Shown: piece after piece, positions 34,807 to 45,886 of the stretch
Layout: each line of letters starts with the position of its first letter
Position numbering within the stretch: the first letter of the stretch is position 1
Assembly: GCA_018240065.1 (NCBI GenBank)
Contig: JAFEGH010000004.1
Location: 1 to 64,000, forward strand
Direction of reading: 5' to 3'
Source of the DNA: Verrucomicrobiota bacterium
GTDB taxonomy: Bacteria; Chlamydiota; Chlamydiia; Chlamydiales; Rhabdochlamydiaceae
Length of the DNA: 64,000 nucleotides
Notes under the pieces: model-generated
Databases searched by the model: none
The model's input: the letters and a program-made list of their open reading frames with translations, nothing else
What the model was told of the DNA's origin: nothing
Program-made: the position numbers and the translations under genes

Positions 34807-36542
34807 TTGGATTCGACGATTTGGAAATCGCGCACCTGCAATTGGATGCTCGATTTATTGAGGAAGATATTGATATGGGGCGTAAAGGCGATATGTAGCG
34901 TTAAATGTTTCTTTAGCAGCCGCACCCGCTTTTCAGCCATTCCGAACGCAATGCCTTCCAGCATCCTCTCGTTTTGCTCGAGGTACAATTTAAGGTGGGT
35001 CTTGCCGACGACTTTAGGCGGCCAGATCTGCTTCGCGTCGCAATAGAGGATCGGGGCCGGGTTCTCATTGCCGAACGGCTCCAGCAAACTGAACGACTCC
35101 ATGAAGTCGAAGGTCAGGTCGCCGAAATTGATCTTGGCGTCGAGGTGCAGTTTGGCGACGACGTCGTTCTCTTTCAATTTCTCATTGGCAGCGGCAAGGA
35201 ACCGTTTCTGGAACGTTTGAATATGTTCCGAGCGGATCGTCAGCCCTGCAGCAAAATCATGCCCGCCGAAATTTTCCAGGATATCGGCGTTTTCACGCAG
35301 GTGCTGTAAGAGGGGAAACTCGGGGATGGTGCGGATCGAGCCTTTGCCCACTCCCTGGTCGATTGAGATGACGATCGTAGGACGATTGTATTGTTTGGCG
35401 ATGCGCGCGGTGATAATGGGAATGATCCCCGGGTGCCATTTGTCGGAGTACAGAACGATCGCTTTATGGTGGAGGACGTGAGGGTTTTTCAGAATGAACG
35501 TCTCGACGTCCTCTGAGTCGCGTCTCTCGATCTTCTGGCGCTCGATATTGTTCAAGTCGAGTTCTTTAGCCAGGTTCTCAGCGGCGACTGGATCGCGGAT
35601 CAGGAGCAGTTCTACCCCTTTGCGCGGGTCGGCGATGCGGCCTAAGCTGTTCAGTCGCGGAGCTACTTTGGAGGCGATGTCGATGGGAGTGATTTCTCCG
35701 AGCTTTAGTTCGCACACGGAAAAGAGTTTGGCAAGCCCGATCCGTTTGGTCTTGCGCAATTGGCGCAGTCCATAACGCACCAGGATCCGGTTCTCGCCAA
35801 GCAGAGATCCCATGTCGGCAATCGTGCCGAGCGCGACTAAGTCGAGATATCTCTTTAAGTCGATCTTTGTGGGGCTGATCGAGCCGTTGGAGATCAGGGC
35901 ATTTGTAATCGCATGGGCAAGTTTGAATGCCACGCCGACGCCAGTTAAAGCGCGGTTGGGATAGGTGCTGTTGATCAATTTGGGATTGAGCGTCGCGATG
36001 CAATGGGGGATCTTCGCCGTCGGTTCATGGTGGTCGGTGACGATCACGTCGATCTTGCGGCGCACGGCCTCTTCGATCTCTGTCGCCGAGGTGATACCGC
36101 AGTCAACGGTGATGATCAATTTGCATTCGTTGGCGACCGCATATTCCAGAGCATCGAGAATGACGCTTTGTTTCAGTGTGTTGCGGTTAGGCACATAATA
36201 AAAGACATTGGCTCCGATGAAACGGAGGAACTCGGTCAGCAAAGCTGCTGCCGTGATCCCGTCGACGTCGTTGTCGCCGTAGATCAGGATATGTTCCTTT
36301 TTGTGCAGCGCTTGCAAGACGCGGTCGACAGCTTTGTCCATATCAGGGAAAAGCTGGGGATCGAGCAGGTCGGGAAGCTTGGCGTACAAATAACCATGGA
36401 TCTCTTCCAGGGTCTTGAAACCTCGGGCCGCAAGAATATGCGCAGTCACAGGGTGAATGCTGAATTCCTGGGTGATGGTCTTGTGCCATTCCGGATCGAC
36501 TTCGGGGTAGACCCAGATGGGATCTCGGTGAACTAGTGCCAT
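34803..36542 (-). CDS. recJ: single-stranded-DNA exonuclease RecJ
   Basis: A 579-residue DHH-family nuclease. Motif I is YGDNDVDG (residues 88-95, with N in place of the more usual Y), motif II is VDCGI (D147) and motif III is DHH at 170-172. The DHHA1 signature FGGHDFAAG and the C-terminal OB-like region follow. RecJ degrades 5' ends in recombination and mismatch repair. The order recJ-secDF matches C. trachomatis CT447-CT448. ATG at 36542. Confidence 0.95.
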   Translation of the reverse strand: MALVHRDPIWVYPEVDPEWHKTITQEFSIHPVTAHILAARGFKTLEEIHGYLYAKLPDLLDPQLFPDMDKAVDRVLQALHKKEHILIYGDNDVDGITAAALLTEFLRFIGANVFYYVPNRNTLKQSVILDALEYAVANECKLIITVDCGITSATEIEEAVRRKIDVIVTDHHEPTAKIPHCIATLNPKLINSTYPNRALTGVGVAFKLAHAITNALISNGSISPTKIDLKRYLDLVALGTIADMGSLLGENRILVRYGLRQLRKTKRIGLAKLFSVCELKLGEITPIDIASKVAPRLNSLGRIADPRKGVELLLIRDPVAAENLAKELDLNNIERQKIERRDSEDVETFILKNPHVLHHKAIVLYSDKWHPGIIPIITARIAKQYNRPTIVISIDQGVGKGSIRTIPEFPLLQHLRENADILENFGGHDFAAGLTIRSEHIQTFQKRFLAAANEKLKENDVVAKLHLDAKINFGDLTFDFMESFSLLEPFGNENPAPILYCDAKQIWPPKVVGKTHLKLYLEQNERMLEGIAFGMAEKRVRLLKKHLTLHIAFTPHINIFLNKSSIQLQVRDFQIVESK

Positions 36543-36593
36543 GGAGTTTCCTTATCGCTTACCGCAAGCGGGAGCTAGCCTGTTTACCTACAT

Positions 36594-36620
36594 AAAGGGA
36601 ATTAGGCAATAATTCCCTTT
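36594..36620 (-). terminator. hairpin terminator downstream of secDF
   Basis: A perfect 11-bp stem (AAAGGGAATTA paired with TAATTCCCTTT) with a five-base loop lies between secDF and recJ. Reading the minus strand, the hairpin is followed by only three T residues, so termination may be partial. It may also act from the other direction. Confidence 0.6.
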
Positions 36621-36643
36621 TGTCGGCAAGCAGTTATCGCTTC

Positions 36644-39600
36644 CTATCTTTCGTTAAGCACCATTTTAGCTTCTTTTTGCAACTCTCGGTCATGGAAATA
36701 CTTCATCAACGGTGCTGCGATGAAGAGTGAGGAGAGAGTACCGAAAATGACTCCGATGGCCATGACTAAAGAGAAACCAAAGAGAGTGTTTCCACCGAGC
36801 AGGATCAGTGGGATAAGCACTAGGAGTGTCGTTCCAGATGTCATCATCGTGCGGCTCAGCGTGACGTTGAGCGCATGGTTGATGATCTCGGAGAAGCTCG
36901 ATTTGCGCATCAGTCGGACATCCTCGCGGATCCTGTCGAAGACGATGATCGTATCGTTGAGCGAGTAGCCCACGATGGTCAATAGCGCTGCGACAGTATT
37001 GAGGTCGATCTGGATGCTGACGCCCAGAGTATGGAGGATCCCGATCACGCCGGTCGTAAAGATGACGTCGTGGGCCAGGCATATCGTTGCGCTGATCGCA
37101 TATTTAAACTCGAACCGGAAGGTGATGTAGACCAGGATGCAAAGGAGGGCGATCGCAAGGCCGATGATGGCGTTGTTGCGCATCGCATCCGACATCTGAC
37201 CGCTGACCTCTGTCCAGTTTTTGTCGAGGTTCTGCAGAGAGGAAGGGCTGATCTTCAGACCGGACTGCTCAAGAGCGTTCACGACCCAAACGATCTTCGG
37301 GTTGAGCTCATAGCGGTAGACAGGCTCTTTCAGATCGTTCTCGATCGGCATTCCATAGAATGGATGGCCGGGCTGTTGTAGGCTGCGGCCTAAGAAAATC
37401 CGCAAGTTATTGGACGGTGTCAGCTCGCGGACCTGGAAGTCCTGCTGGCCGGCGCCCTGTTTGATCAATGCCTCTTCCGTTGCTTGACGGTACTCCGCGT
37501 TTTCCTGCGGCTGCAGTTCGACGTTCAGTGCGTATCCGCCGCTAAAATCCATGCCGAAAATCGTATTGCGCTGCGCAATGAGCAGGAAGCTTCCGACCAT
37601 GATGACGATGGCGGAGAAGATCACCGTTTTTCTGGTGTGCTTCAGGAAGTTGTAGCTCTTCGCTTTGAACCAGTTGAGCATGTTAAGGCTCTTGTGTTCG
37701 GGGTTCTGGACCCAGCCCGCGAAGAAGTAGCGAGTCAGGAACAGGGCGGTAAAGAGAGAAGAGATGATCCCGATGACCAGCATGACGGCGAGCGCTTTGA
37801 TGGGCCCTGAATCAAAGTGGAGCAGGACCATTGCGGCGATAATTGTCGTGACGTTGGAATCGAGGATCGCGGAGAAGGCTTTGCGATAGCCGGCATGGAC
37901 CGCGGAGGCGATCCTTCCGCTCACGGCAAATTCTTCTCTGATCCTTTCGAAGACAAGCACGTTGGCGTCAACAGCCATCCCCAGCGTCAGGATGATGCCG
38001 GCGATGCCCGCCAGCGTCATTGTCGCTTGGAGGTTTTGCAGCGTCGCCCACATCAGGGCCAGGTTAAATAATACTGCGACCGAGGCGACGACTCCGCCGA
38101 ATCGGTAGTAGCCGATCATGACTGTGCAGACAAGCAGAAGTGAAAGGATCGTCGCGATCACACCGCTCATGCGCTCTTTGGAGCCGAGTTCCGGGCTGAC
38201 GTTTTTCTCGGACAGGATATGCGGTGTGAAGCTTAAGGAACCTGCTTTCAGGTCCGCTTCCAGCTGGGTGATCTCTCTTTGTGTGAAACTTCCGGTGATC
38301 ATCGCGCTGTCGCGGAGCGCTGAGTCGAGCGTCGGCGCGCTGATGATGGAGCCGTTGAGGATGACAGCCATTCTCCATCCTTTGCCGTTAGAATAAGCTT
38401 CTACAGGAGTGCCTGTGATTTTTTCTTTGGCGTACTGGGAAGTCCACGCGAAGAGTTCGTCGCGGGGATTGACCTTTACTCCGTCTTTGCCTGAGTAGGA
38501 TCCTTTGATTGCAAACCCGAGGTAGTTTCCTTTCGATGGATCATAGGAGGCCTGGATGTTCTCGAGGTTCGAGCCTTCGAGGGCAAAGTTGCGGAAGACG
38601 ATGACGAGCGGGTTTGTCTGCCCTTGCCAGTCGGTGAAATCATTTCCGCGGAACAGGGCGATCTTGGAGTAGGTCTCGTTGAATGCGCCTGTCACCGCAG
38701 TCTCTTGCGGATTGGCAAGCCTCATCCCGTTTTGATACAGGATGCGGGCGGATTCGCTGCGCGGCTGAATGACGTCGGGGTCCAGCGAATCGCCGTAAAG
38801 ATGTTTCCAGGCGATCTGGTTGATGTCGTCAACTTCTTTACGGTTGGTGACGATCGCTTCGTTCCAGATCTCTTGTAAAAAGCGGCTTGAGGCTTCTGCC
38901 AGTTGCGGGTTGCCCGGGCCAAATTTTTCGTTGACGATGTGGAAGTACATCGAGGAAGCTTTGACAAGCTCTGCAGCGGAAAGGCCTTGAGAACCTGGGA
39001 AGTCGAGGGTGATGAAATTCCCTTCTTGACGGATGCTCACTTCCGATACGCCCATTTTATTGACGCGGTTGTAGAGCTCGTTGATCCCTTGCTTGATGTC
39101 GGCTTCGTTGGTGACCGCGCGATTGTTGCTGTCGCGCAGTTCGATCTGGACAGTTTTTCCGCCGGAGAGGTCGAGGCCCCAATGCAGGATCTTGCGGTCG
39201 TCGCCGCGGAAGTACTTCACGCAGCTCAATTTGAAATTATTCAGGAAAACATTTGTCGTCGGCTTCGGCACATCGAATTTGGAGACGCCGCGGATGCTCA
39301 TTTTGGCAGCATAGTAGTCGTCGCGCCATTTGAGCAGGTCTTCGTGGATTCTGTTGTCGATCTTGTTCTCTGTCAAAATACGCTGTTCGACATCGGTAAA
39401 CTCCAGGACGGCGTAGCGCTTTGTGCCGTGGACTGAGAAGTCTTCGCGCGTCGCTTTGAGCACCGCTTGATAATAGTCTTCGCCTTCGAAGATGAAGTCC
39501 TGTGAGTATTCAGGGCTAAGGGCATAGGAGCCGCCGGAGTAGCCGACGAATCCATTGCGCTGCAAGATGTCGCGCAAGTGGTTGAAGTCCTGAATGAACT

Positions 39601-41197
39601 GGTTTGTCTGCTCAGACTGCGTCTCGCTTTTCAGACGCTGCATGATTTTGTCCATCCCCTTGGCGATCACGTAAACGGAGTTCAGGTGGAATCCTTGCGG
39701 AGGTGCTTTCTTGTTCAATGCCGGAGCGTAGATGACGAGTGCGAAGTTCTGCTCGGAAGCGGGCAGCTTGCTGTACGTGTCGTAATCGTAGATCGGGAAG
39801 GAGGAAGCGGTCAAATCGGGATGCTTGGGATGCCATGTCGATTTCAATGTTTCCTGAAGCTGCTGGCACTGGGCAGCGGCGATGCTGCTGAGGCGCAGTG
39901 CAAGGAAGCTCTTGCTGTCGGTCAGTTGGCTGAGCGCGATCTCAAATTGATTTTGGCGAGGGGAGATCTCCTCGCCGGATTGGCGGGAGGTCATCGCGAT
40001 CTCGTTATAAAGGAGCTGGTCGGCCTGGTCGCGCAGTTGGGCCTGGCCAGGGGTGCTGTCAAGTTTCTGTCTTACCGCTGCGACATCCAGATGCAGGGTT
40101 AAGGAGATTTTTTCATTGCTCCAGTCAATTGCGATCTGATCGATGAAAGGGTTGTGGCCCTGCAGTGAAATCGTCTGCGTCTTTTCGGCTGCCTTGTTCT
40201 GCAAAGCGGCGGCAAAGGAAGCGAACGTGAGGGGAGCTTTGCCTGCTGCAAAAGCCTGCGCGTTGCGCTTCACGATGGCAGACGCGGAGTCGAGGGTCTT
40301 CTCACGCGATGTCAGCAGTTCCAGTCGCTGCTGTTTGATGGTGTCAAGGAACTGGCCTTGCGCTTTCAGTGTGTCGCTCTCTTCTCGAAGGGCGCTCTTC
40401 TCAGTGCGGATCTTGTCTTTAAAGGAGTCGAGCGAGCGGATGAGGTTCTGCACCATCGCAGAGCGGTTGTCGCTGTCGATCTGGGTAAATGTCGCGAAGT
40501 AGCGCTGGGAGATCGTCGAGCTTTCACCGTATACTCTTGTAAAGGAGAGGATGTTCTGTGCCAGGACGGAAGCGATCTCCTGGGACTGTTGCTCGTTGCG
40601 CGGGTCGGTGAGCGCCTGAACGAACAGGGCGTTCTCGGATGGGCCTGCCAGAGCGACGCCGACTTGCATCGCGCGGTCTTCCACAAGGGCGCGGTACAGA
40701 GGGGTCGGGTTGTGCTGCGCGTCGAACTTTTCAGCGAACTGGGTGTAGTTGTTCAACTGCTTGGCGTCGAAGTGGATCGGAATGCGGCGCTGGACGAGGA
40801 CTGTCTTGTTAGCCGTGTCCATTGGATCGTACAGTGTGAGCTGGGCGGGAACGAAGGGGACAAGGGCGCCGGCTCTAGGAAGATACTGACGGAACTTGTT
40901 GGCGTCGTCGGTATTTTTGAAAGATACGGAGACGAACTGGGGAAGCTGCTGGTTGATCGCGACGGAAACAGGCTTTACCTGCAGCAGGCTGCAGAAGGAG
41001 CTGATCCATTCTTCAGACTGGGGCTCCAGTTCATTGACGCGGTCGAGGATCTGCTCGGCGATCGCCTGCGACCTCTTGGCGTCGACGGGGGCTTTAAGGG
41101 GTTTCGAATAGAAAAAAACAGTCGGAAGGATGTTGTATATTGTCAGTGCAATGACAGCGATGATCAAATAACGCTGCCACTTCTTTTGTTTTTCCAT
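36644..41197 (-). CDS. secDF: SecDF protein-export fusion
   Basis: A 1517-residue fusion of SecD and SecF, which use the proton gradient to help SecYEG export proteins. Both halves are seen: the SecD periplasmic and membrane part (LDLSGGKTVQIEL, then LTLGMAVDANVLVFERIREE) and the SecF part (GMDFSGGYALNVEL, then VGYSLNDTIIVFDRIRED). About 600 residues of extra periplasmic sequence precede the SecD core, as in other Chlamydiae (CT448). The start is ATG 41197; a GTG four codons earlier is possible. It is divergent from purA. Confidence 0.95.
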   Translation of the reverse strand: MEKQKKWQRYLIIAVIALTIYNILPTVFFYSKPLKAPVDAKRSQAIAEQILDRVNELEPQSEEWISSFCSLLQVKPVSVAINQQLPQFVSVSFKNTDDANKFRQYLPRAGALVPFVPAQLTLYDPMDTANKTVLVQRRIPIHFDAKQLNNYTQFAEKFDAQHNPTPLYRALVEDRAMQVGVALAGPSENALFVQALTDPRNEQQSQEIASVLAQNILSFTRVYGESSTISQRYFATFTQIDSDNRSAMVQNLIRSLDSFKDKIRTEKSALREESDTLKAQGQFLDTIKQQRLELLTSREKTLDSASAIVKRNAQAFAAGKAPLTFASFAAALQNKAAEKTQTISLQGHNPFIDQIAIDWSNEKISLTLHLDVAAVRQKLDSTPGQAQLRDQADQLLYNEIAMTSRQSGEEISPRQNQFEIALSQLTDSKSFLALRLSSIAAAQCQQLQETLKSTWHPKHPDLTASSFPIYDYDTYSKLPASEQNFALVIYAPALNKKAPPQGFHLNSVYVIAKGMDKIMQRLKSETQSEQTNQFIQDFNHLRDILQRNGFVGYSGGSYALSPEYSQDFIFEGEDYYQAVLKATREDFSVHGTKRYAVLEFTDVEQRILTENKIDNRIHEDLLKWRDDYYAAKMSIRGVSKFDVPKPTTNVFLNNFKLSCVKYFRGDDRKILHWGLDLSGGKTVQIELRDSNNRAVTNEADIKQGINELYNRVNKMGVSEVSIRQEGNFITLDFPGSQGLSAAELVKASSMYFHIVNEKFGPGNPQLAEASSRFLQEIWNEAIVTNRKEVDDINQIAWKHLYGDSLDPDVIQPRSESARILYQNGMRLANPQETAVTGAFNETYSKIALFRGNDFTDWQGQTNPLVIVFRNFALEGSNLENIQASYDPSKGNYLGFAIKGSYSGKDGVKVNPRDELFAWTSQYAKEKITGTPVEAYSNGKGWRMAVILNGSIISAPTLDSALRDSAMITGSFTQREITQLEADLKAGSLSFTPHILSEKNVSPELGSKERMSGVIATILSLLLVCTVMIGYYRFGGVVASVAVLFNLALMWATLQNLQATMTLAGIAGIILTLGMAVDANVLVFERIREEFAVSGRIASAVHAGYRKAFSAILDSNVTTIIAAMVLLHFDSGPIKALAVMLVIGIISSLFTALFLTRYFFAGWVQNPEHKSLNMLNWFKAKSYNFLKHTRKTVIFSAIVIMVGSFLLIAQRNTIFGMDFSGGYALNVELQPQENAEYRQATEEALIKQGAGQQDFQVRELTPSNNLRIFLGRSLQQPGHPFYGMPIENDLKEPVYRYELNPKIVWVVNALEQSGLKISPSSLQNLDKNWTEVSGQMSDAMRNNAIIGLAIALLCILVYITFRFEFKYAISATICLAHDVIFTTGVIGILHTLGVSIQIDLNTVAALLTIVGYSLNDTIIVFDRIREDVRLMRKSSFSEIINHALNVTLSRTMMTSGTTLLVLIPLILLGGNTLFGFSLVMAIGVIFGTLSSLFIAAPLMKYFHDRELQKEAKMVLNER

Positions 41198-41454
41198 GTT
41201 TGCGTCCACATTCTAAAGAATTTTAATAGGCTAAGGATACGCATGCCACTGGATTCTGTCTAGTCAAATTGCTTCCTCGATTTCCTTCGATTGCCTATTT
41301 AAACTGAACCTGTCGCGGTCGCTCGCGGCTTTGAAAGTTTTTGTTTTAAACCGTCAATGGGAAAAACAAAAAATTCCCATTCAATTCGGTTTTCCGATAT
41401 GCTTGGACCTTAAATTCGAATGGTTGTTTTTTTAACCTTATATCCAGGATGTGA

Positions 41455-42753
<1,299 letters not shown>

Positions 42754-42757
42754 AACT

Positions 42758-43537
42758 ATGAATACATTGATTGCTCCCGAAGTCGAATCCGAGGAAAAAG
42801 AGATTCTCTATACCCCGGATGATCTCGCTCTTCTGGACCCGTCAAAGATCCCCAGCCACGTCGCCATCATCATGGACGGCAACCGACGCTGGGCCAAAAG
42901 GCAGGGACTGCCCACGATGATGGGACATTGGAAAGGGGCCGAGACCCTGACCAAAATCGTCCGCGCCGCATCCGAGCTCGGCATTAAAACACTCACCGTC
43001 TATTCCTTTTCCACAGAAAACTGGGGCAGGGCCAAAGAAGAAGTCGACGCCCTCATGCACCTGTTCAAAGTCTATCTGGAGAAACAGCGCGAGCCCATGC
43101 TCCGCGAAGGGGTCCGCCTCGATGCGATCGGAGACCTCAAGCGTCTGCCGCCGTTTGTCCTTCACGAATTAGAACGTTCAAGGTCTTACACCGCGCAAGG
43201 TAAAAAGATTGATTTAGTTTTGGCGATGAATTATGGTGGCCGGGATGACATCCGGCGCGCTTTTGTCGCGATGATGGGAGATTTTGAAAAAGGCAAACTG
43301 TCGAGGGATCAGGTATCCGAGCAACTGATCAGCCAATACCTCGACACTGCCAAATGGCCCGACCCTGAACTTCTGATCCGCACCAGCGGAGAAAGAAGAC
43401 AGAGCAATTTTCTCCTGTGGCAACTCTGCTATAGCGAATTTTACCACACGGATGTGTTGTGGCCCGACTTTGATCAACATGATTTGCTCCAGGCAGTGCG
43501 CGAACACCAGTTGCGCCAGCGAAGATTAGGTGGATGA
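42758..43537 (+). CDS. uppS: undecaprenyl diphosphate synthase
   Basis: A 259-residue cis-prenyltransferase that builds the lipid carrier for peptidoglycan and related glycans. The signature is DGNRRWAKRQGL (D40 is the catalytic Asp), with SFSTENWGR and RTSGERRQSNFLLWQ. The start is ATG 42758, four bases after the purA stop; an upstream in-frame ATG would read through purA and is rejected. Overlaps cdsA by four bases (ATGA). CT450 counterpart. Confidence 0.95.
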   Translation: MNTLIAPEVESEEKEILYTPDDLALLDPSKIPSHVAIIMDGNRRWAKRQGLPTMMGHWKGAETLTKIVRAASELGIKTLTVYSFSTENWGRAKEEVDALMHLFKVYLEKQREPMLREGVRLDAIGDLKRLPPFVLHELERSRSYTAQGKKIDLVLAMNYGGRDDIRRAFVAMMGDFEKGKLSRDQVSEQLISQYLDTAKWPDPELLIRTSGERRQSNFLLWQLCYSEFYHTDVLWPDFDQHDLLQAVREHQLRQRRLGG

Positions 43538-44406
43538 TGAAATTGAAGCGGATGGCGGATCTAAACCGCCGATTAATTGTATCGAGTATTTTAGGCGTTA
43601 TTGTAACCTTTCTCATTGCTTTTTCGACGAGCAGTTTTGTCAGCCTTTTGCTGATGCTCTGCGTCGCAGCTCTTGCCGGTATCGGCATTTGGGAATACGC
43701 CCAGCTTGCGATCAACAAAGGGATCCAGCCCGCCACGCGATGGATGGTCGTCGCCGCCGTCGCTGAAGTCATGGCCCTCTACGCATCTCTTGTCTTCGTC
43801 GATTTCCCTCAACTTCCCGTCCTTGTCCTGGCCATTGCCATGGTCCTGTTCTTTCTTCTGCATTTTAGAGACACCCACGCGGCCCTCTTCACGATCGCCA
43901 CTGAATTCTTCGGCGTCGTCTATGTCGCGGCCCCCCTCGGCCTCATGCTGGGCGTTCTTTACCCGGTTGCGCACCACGGCGTTCCGCAGGAAGGCAGATG
44001 GTGGCTCGTCTATCTGATCCTCGTTACCAAGATCACCGACGTCGGCGCTTACTTTGTCGGCAGGTTATGGGGCAGAAAAAAACTTTCTCCCACTTTGAGC
44101 CCTAAAAAAACGATCGAAGGCGCCGTCGCCGGATTCATCTCCGCCGTTCTGGCCAGCATCGCGATCTACTACGCGGGCAATCATTTCTTCGATGGCCATT
44201 TCAGCCTCTCATTTACTGAATCGATCTGGCTCGGAATGCTGATCGGTATTTTTGGACAGATCGGCGACCTCGCAGAGTCTCTGCTCAAACGCGACGCCGT
44301 CGTCAAGGACAGCAATACCCTGCCAGGTCTTGGCGGAGTTCTCGACATGGTCGACTCCCTTCTGTTCACGACCCCGATCGTTTACTTCTTCATCCGGATG
44401 CACTAA
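43534..44406 (+). CDS. cdsA: phosphatidate cytidylyltransferase
   Basis: A 290-residue integral membrane enzyme making CDP-diacylglycerol, the substrate of the PgsA-type enzyme in this window. The C-terminal signature is present as SLLKRDAVVKDSNTLPGLGGVLDMVDS, with Leu and Met at two positions where most bacteria have His and Arg. About eight membrane segments. Overlaps uppS by four bases; cmk starts five bases after its stop. CT451 counterpart. Confidence 0.94.
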   Translation: MMKLKRMADLNRRLIVSSILGVIVTFLIAFSTSSFVSLLLMLCVAALAGIGIWEYAQLAINKGIQPATRWMVVAAVAEVMALYASLVFVDFPQLPVLVLAIAMVLFFLLHFRDTHAALFTIATEFFGVVYVAAPLGLMLGVLYPVAHHGVPQEGRWWLVYLILVTKITDVGAYFVGRLWGRKKLSPTLSPKKTIEGAVAGFISAVLASIAIYYAGNHFFDGHFSLSFTESIWLGMLIGIFGQIGDLAESLLKRDAVVKDSNTLPGLGGVLDMVDSLLFTTPIVYFFIRMH

Positions 44407-44411
44407 CAGAA

Positions 44412-45101
44412 ATGATAATCACGATCGACGGCCCTTCGGGCACAGGCAAGTCTACGGTCGCGCGCCAAGTCGCCGACCGACTTCACTTTGTATACTTCGA
44501 TACCGGCGCCATGTACCGCGCTTTCACCTGGCTTGCAATCGCACGCGATATCGACATCCAGGATCCCGCAGCTGTCCAGCGCTGCCTTGAAGAGTTCGAC
44601 TACAAAATCGTTGAAACGGAGAATGGAAAGCATTACTTCGTGAACGGAAAAGACGTTACCGACGAGATCCGTTCTCTAGTCGTCACCAAGGTCGTCTCTC
44701 CCGTCTCCGCCATTCGCCAGGTCCGCTCCTTCCTCCTTGAGTACCAATACCGTTTCGCCCAAACGCAGAACGCCGTCTTTGAGGGAAGGGACCTCGGCAC
44801 TGTCGTCTTCCCCAAGGCGGAGGTAAAGATATTTCTTGATGCCGCCCCGAAAGTACGCGCGGAGCGCCGCATGAAAGAGATCCTCCTTAAGAAGCCCGGT
44901 GAGCTCAAAGGTCTGACCCACGAGCAGATGCTCGCCGATATCATGCGCCGTGACGAGTTCGACTCCACACGCGAGATAGCCCCTCTCCGCTGCCCAGCGG
45001 ACGCCTTCCAGATCGACACGACAAATCTTTCTATTGACCAAGTGGTCGACCAAATCGTAAACTATTGCGTCGACAGATTTCCAAATATAATTAAGACATG
45101 A
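44412..45101 (+). CDS. cmk: cytidylate kinase
   Basis: A 229-residue nucleoside monophosphate kinase phosphorylating CMP/dCMP, which recycles the CMP released in phospholipid synthesis. P-loop GPSGTGKST at residues 7-15, then FDTGAMYRA and the FEGRDLGTVVFP motif. It follows cdsA by five bases and overlaps plsC by four. CT452 counterpart. Confidence 0.96.
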   Translation: MIITIDGPSGTGKSTVARQVADRLHFVYFDTGAMYRAFTWLAIARDIDIQDPAAVQRCLEEFDYKIVETENGKHYFVNGKDVTDEIRSLVVTKVVSPVSAIRQVRSFLLEYQYRFAQTQNAVFEGRDLGTVVFPKAEVKIFLDAAPKVRAERRMKEILLKKPGELKGLTHEQMLADIMRRDEFDSTREIAPLRCPADAFQIDTTNLSIDQVVDQIVNYCVDRFPNIIKT

Positions 45102-45769
45102 AACCAGCCTGGGCCCGCAAAATTCCCATGTCATGGCTCTACCGAGCCGTGCTTTTTTCCGCATGGTGCTTCTTCAAGCTCTTCTACCGTCATAAGATCT
45201 ATGGCCACGAGCATTTTTACAAAGACGCCGCCATCATTGCCGGGAACCATTCCTCATTCTACGATCCGCCCATCCTCGCCATTTCCTGGCCTGAAGAAGT
45301 CCACTTCCTCGCCCGCGAAAGCCTTTTCAAAAATCGTTTCTTCGGCGGTCTGATCCGCAAGCTCAACGCCCATCCCGTCTCGGGCGACCCCAGCGACATC
45401 GGCGTTTTCAAACTGATCTGCGGCCTCCTTGCCGATGGGAAAAAAATCATCCTCTTTCCCGAAGGCAAAAGAGGCGACACCGACCAGCTTCAGGAACTCA
45501 AGCCCGGCATCGCGATGCTCGTTTCCCGTTCCAAATCAGCCGTGATCCCCGCCTATATCCACGGCACCTTCTCCATCTTTAGCCACTTCCGCAAATTCCC
45601 CAAACTCTGGGGCCACACAGCCTGCGTCTACGGCACACCGATCCTCTGGTCTCAGTTTGCCCACCTCGACAAAAAGGAAGCCCAAAAAGCCCTCACCGAA
45701 AAACTATCCGAGTCGATCAACGCCCTCCGCGCCTGGTACGAAAGCGGCGCCAAAGGCTCCCCGCCTTAA
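45098..45769 (+). CDS. plsC: 1-acyl-sn-glycerol-3-phosphate acyltransferase
   Basis: A 223-residue membrane-bound acyltransferase that makes phosphatidic acid, the substrate of CdsA. The catalytic H51-x4-D56 is in NHSSFYDPP; the glycerol-phosphate site is FPEGKRG (120-126). One N-terminal membrane segment. Last gene of the purA-uppS-cdsA-cmk-plsC set, overlapping cmk by four bases. CT453 counterpart. Confidence 0.95.
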   Translation: MKPAWARKIPMSWLYRAVLFSAWCFFKLFYRHKIYGHEHFYKDAAIIAGNHSSFYDPPILAISWPEEVHFLARESLFKNRFFGGLIRKLNAHPVSGDPSDIGVFKLICGLLADGKKIILFPEGKRGDTDQLQELKPGIAMLVSRSKSAVIPAYIHGTFSIFSHFRKFPKLWGHTACVYGTPILWSQFAHLDKKEAQKALTEKLSESINALRAWYESGAKGSPP

Positions 45770-45886
45770 GATTATTTCAGAATATTCTGCTGGGACAGTG
45801 TTTTAAAATTTAAAACAGCATTTGCATTCCGTTTCCAATTCGTGATAAAAACTTTGTCCAAGCCTATCGCAAAGTGAGGTTGGAAT